DNA from: Massilia sp. Leaf139
Lineage (GTDB): Bacteria; Pseudomonadota; Gammaproteobacteria; Burkholderiales; Burkholderiaceae_D
Direction: 5' to 3'
Length of the DNA: 64,000 nucleotides
Assembly (NCBI RefSeq): GCF_001424165.1
Contig: NZ_LMOJ01000024.1
Coordinates: 119,749 to 183,748, forward strand
Shown here piece after piece: positions 62,153 to 64,000 of this stretch. The notes under the pieces are model-generated. The model was not told the DNA's origin. It made no database searches and saw only the letters and a list, made by a program, of their open reading frames with translations. How positions within the stretch are numbered: position 1 is the stretch's first letter; every line of letters begins with the position of its first letter. Position numbers and translations under genes: made by a program.

Positions 62153-62401
62153 ATGATCCTGAATATCGATCGCGGCCATATCCACGTCCAGCTCGGCGAG
62201 AAGATGGCGGCAATACCGGGCGAAATGCTTTTCCCCGAAAACAAGCGCCTGGGTTTCGTCGTCTATCTCGACCAGATCGACTACTGGGAGCCGAAGACGG
62301 CAAAGCAGCCGATCTCCGAGGCCGACATCAAGACCATCGTCGACGGGATTCAGGCCGAGTTCAAAGAACGCGGCCATATGCTGGAGTTTGAGTCGGCCTG
62401 A
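62153..62401 (+). CDS. small protein resembling Imm74-type immunity proteins
   Basis: An 82-residue cytoplasmic protein. Its layout, with an N-terminal RGHIHVQ strand, a PGEML segment, a central YLDQIDYWEP with a conserved-looking Trp (W45), then ISEADIKTIVDGIQAEFKERG and a final LEFES strand, resembles the Imm74 family of predicted toxin-immunity proteins. AAGGAG lies 7 bases before the ATG. No toxin or secretion gene is adjacent, so if the match is right it would be an orphan immunity gene. Other small alpha/beta proteins cannot be excluded. Confidence 0.5.
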   Translation: MILNIDRGHIHVQLGEKMAAIPGEMLFPENKRLGFVVYLDQIDYWEPKTAKQPISEADIKTIVDGIQAEFKERGHMLEFESA

Positions 62402-62441
62402 TGGAATAAGGCTTCGTGCGCTCCGTACCGGCGATCGAGCG

Positions 62442-62480
62442 CTAGCCCGGCAGCGAACGCCATTGCACCTTGCCCGTGGC
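62442..62480 (-). pseudogene. relic of the 3' end of an acyl-CoA synthetase gene
   Basis: On the minus strand these 39 bases encode ATGKVQWRSLPG and a stop, almost the same as the last residues (ATGKVQWRSLQG) of the acyl-CoA synthetase ending at 63302. 33 of 39 bases agree. It begins 5 bases after the AAA ATPase stop. The 860-base stretch between the two copies carries just the ATPase gene. Confidence 0.8.
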
Positions 62481-62485
62481 TAGCC

Positions 62486-63232
62486 TTAGCGGTTCATCAG
62501 CACCTTGAGCATGCGCTGCGGGTTGGCGATGAAATCGTGCATCACCCGATAGTGCTCGGTCTCCTCATACCTGATCGGGTGGATGCCGCGCTCGCCGCAT
62601 TCGTAGATGAGCGCGTTCGGATAGGCCATCAGGATCGGCGAATGGGTGGCGATGACGAACTGACTGCCGTTCTCGACCAGGTCGTGCAGGCGGCTGAGCA
62701 TGGCGAGCTGGCGCTGCGGCGACAGCGCCGCCTCCGGTTCGTCGAGGAGGAACAGGCTGTTGCTGCCGAAGCGTTCCATGAACAGCGACAGAAAGGCTTC
62801 GCCATGCGACTGTTCGTGCAGGGCCTTGCAGCCGAATGAGTCGATGATTTTCGGGCCGCCGGGTTCCCGGTCGAGCCGATCGATTTCCGTTCCCACATTG
62901 AAGAAGCTCTCCGCACGCAGGAAGAACCCGTCGCGCGGCGGCTTGATGCCGCGCGCCACACGCAGATGTTCGTGCAGCGTCGAATGCGAAGCGTGGGTCG
63001 AAAAATGGAAATTGCGGCTGCCGCCTTCGGCATTGAAACCCAGTGCCACCGCAATCGCTTCCAGCAGCGTCGATTTTCCAGAGCCGTTTTCGCCCACCAG
63101 GAAGGTGACCTGCGGGTGCATGGCGAGCCGGCCGAGCGAACGCACGACGGGTAGCGTGAAGGGGAAACCCGCCGCGTGCGCGGCGGCCGAGGGTTTCAGG
63201 CTGACCTCGAGCAGGTAGGCGTGGGAGAGCAT
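62486..63232 (-). CDS. AAA family (ABC-like) ATPase
   Basis: A 248-residue single-domain ATPase of the AAA_21/AAA_23 (OLD/SMC-like) kind. Walker A is GENGSGKST (47-55), a short signature SHGEA lies at 142-146, Walker B is LFLLDEPEA with D164 and E165, and the H-loop is IATHSP (H197). Such stand-alone ATPases are often of unknown function, though some belong to defence or DNA-repair systems. No nuclease or partner gene is joined to it here. It lies between a relic and the intact end of an acyl-CoA synthetase gene, so it looks like a later arrival. No clear ribosome site precedes the ATG. Confidence 0.85.
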   Translation of the reverse strand: MLSHAYLLEVSLKPSAAAHAAGFPFTLPVVRSLGRLAMHPQVTFLVGENGSGKSTLLEAIAVALGFNAEGGSRNFHFSTHASHSTLHEHLRVARGIKPPRDGFFLRAESFFNVGTEIDRLDREPGGPKIIDSFGCKALHEQSHGEAFLSLFMERFGSNSLFLLDEPEAALSPQRQLAMLSRLHDLVENGSQFVIATHSPILMAYPNALIYECGERGIHPIRYEETEHYRVMHDFIANPQRMLKVLMNR

Positions 63233-63301
63233 GGCTAGCGGCGCATCCTGATATGTCCAACTGCGCGCTGCGTGAATCCGTCGTTTCGCGTCGCCACGAT
63301 A

Positions 63302-64000
63302 CTACCCTTGCAGCGAACGCCACTGCACCTTACCCGTCGCCGACTTCGGCAGCGTTTCGCGAAACTCCACGATGCGCGGGCTTTTGTAGGCCGCCATGTT
63401 CTGGTGCGCCCAGTCGATGATCTCGCCTTCCGTCACGCGGCCGGCGAAGCCGTCCTTCAGCGCGACCACCGCCTTCACCGTCTCGCCGCGGCGCGCGTCC
63501 TGGCTGGACACCACGCACACCTCCCTGATCGCCGGATGGCGGTACATCAGCGCTTCGACTTCGGCCGGCCACACCTTGTAGCCGGAGGCATTGATCATGC
63601 GCTTCAGGCGATCCGTCATGAAGAAGTAGCCGTCCTCGTCGACCTTGCCGATGTCGCCGGTACGCAGGAAGCGCTTGCCGTCGATCTCGACGAAGGCGTC
63701 CGCCGTCGCCTCCGGATTGTTCCAGTAGCCGAGCATCACCTGCGGGCCATGGACGACGATTTCGCCGGTCTCGCCAACGGGCAGCGTCTGCAGCGTGCCG
63801 GCGTCGATCACGCGCGCGTCGACGTCCTGGATCGGAATGCCGAGGCACTGCTTCTTGGTGCGCTCGCTCGGATTGATGTGGGTCGGCGCGATGGTCTCCG
63901 ACATGCCGTAGCCCTCGACGTAATCGATGCCGAGCAGGTCGTGCATCTTCTGGGCGATGGCGTCGGGCATGGCCGCGCCGCCGCCGGACAGGCGCGTGAT
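63302..64000 (-). CDS. AMP-binding acyl-CoA synthetase (5' end outside window)
   Basis: The C-terminal 232 residues of a long-chain acyl-CoA synthetase-type enzyme, which activates fatty acids via an acyl-AMP. Visible are the YVEGYGMSETIAPTHINP core, LRTGDIGKVDEDGYFFMTDRLKRMINASGYKVWPAEVE (split here by domain hinge) and the catalytic lysine region PKSATGKVQWRSL. The gene enters from beyond base 64000 and ends normally. A short duplicate of its last 39 bases lies at 62442-62480, beyond the AAA ATPase gene. Confidence 0.9.
   Translation of the reverse strand: MTRLSGGGAAMPDAIAQKMHDLLGIDYVEGYGMSETIAPTHINPSERTKKQCLGIPIQDVDARVIDAGTLQTLPVGETGEIVVHGPQVMLGYWNNPEATADAFVEIDGKRFLRTGDIGKVDEDGYFFMTDRLKRMINASGYKVWPAEVEALMYRHPAIREVCVVSSQDARRGETVKAVVALKDGFAGRVTEGEIIDWAHQNMAAYKSPRIVEFRETLPKSATGKVQWRSLQG

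Noticed and set aside
62486..63232. AAA ATPase as part of a known defence system
   Set aside because: No adjacent nuclease, TOPRIM or reverse transcriptase gene is present, so a defence role is not supported beyond the fold.

Overview
The window looks like chromosomal DNA of a GC-rich betaproteobacterium, most likely Massilia or a close relative in Oxalobacteraceae (Burkholderiales). The reasons are the GC-rich coding style, a fused glucokinase/RpiR regulator, a phasin, TonB-dependent carbohydrate receptors, and CodA, DeaD and GGDEF proteins of betaproteobacterial type. No tRNA, rRNA, CRISPR array, prophage or classical insertion sequence was seen. The only transposase-like gene is a REP-associated one, and it sits inside its own repeat family.

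Layout. 1-7.6 kb: an M1 peptidase (cut by the window edge), then an operon of DUF4331 protein, small lipoprotein, TPR protein and HupE/UreJ-like protein, divergent from an ECF sigma/anti-sigma pair. 7.7-13.3 kb: signalling and oxidoreductase genes, namely a degenerate receiver, a Tat-exported Gfo/Idh/MocA protein, a second receiver, a PhyH dioxygenase with a GAF histidine kinase, and an M29-like peptidase. 13.5-22.2 kb: a tightly packed plus-strand cluster built around a 1213-residue tubulin/FtsZ-like protein. It includes two zinc-ribbon proteins, a degenerate VWA-like membrane protein, a three-helix membrane protein, a coiled-coil lipoprotein and a small membrane protein. This is the best candidate for an undescribed system. 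22.2-29.8 kb: a RAYT gene bracketed by inverted REPs, a TPR-GGDEF cyclase, a heterodimeric ABC exporter and a phasin. 30-33 kb: cytosine deaminase, GNAT and a diacylglycerol kinase family protein.

33-53 kb is a starch/maltodextrin utilisation region. A minus-strand operon (cyclomaltodextrinase, amylo-1,6-glucosidase, six-hairpin glycosidase) lies opposite a TonB-dependent receptor. After a DEAD-box helicase come an esterase, two divergent sugar transporters of the MFS, phosphoglucomutase and a periplasmic alpha-amylase. Together these would take up dextrins through the outer membrane, cut them in the periplasm, import maltose or glucose, and feed glucose phosphate into central metabolism. The glucokinase/RpiR fusion at 59.7-61.6 kb would phosphorylate the glucose. 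HexR-like palindromes (TGTAGT-N3-ACTACA type) lie upstream of the receptor, the amylase operon and both transporters, so that fusion protein is the natural candidate regulator.

53-64 kb: a second TonB receptor coupled to a glycerophosphodiesterase, an alpha/beta hydrolase, an MpaB-type oxygenase, a lipoprotein, the glucokinase/RpiR fusion, small proteins including an Imm74-like one, an AAA ATPase that appears to have entered at the 3' end of an acyl-CoA synthetase gene, and that synthetase (cut by the window edge). At least ten REP-like copies (GTAGGGTGG...CCACGCGTTCAAC) and a second repeat family are scattered through intergenic DNA.
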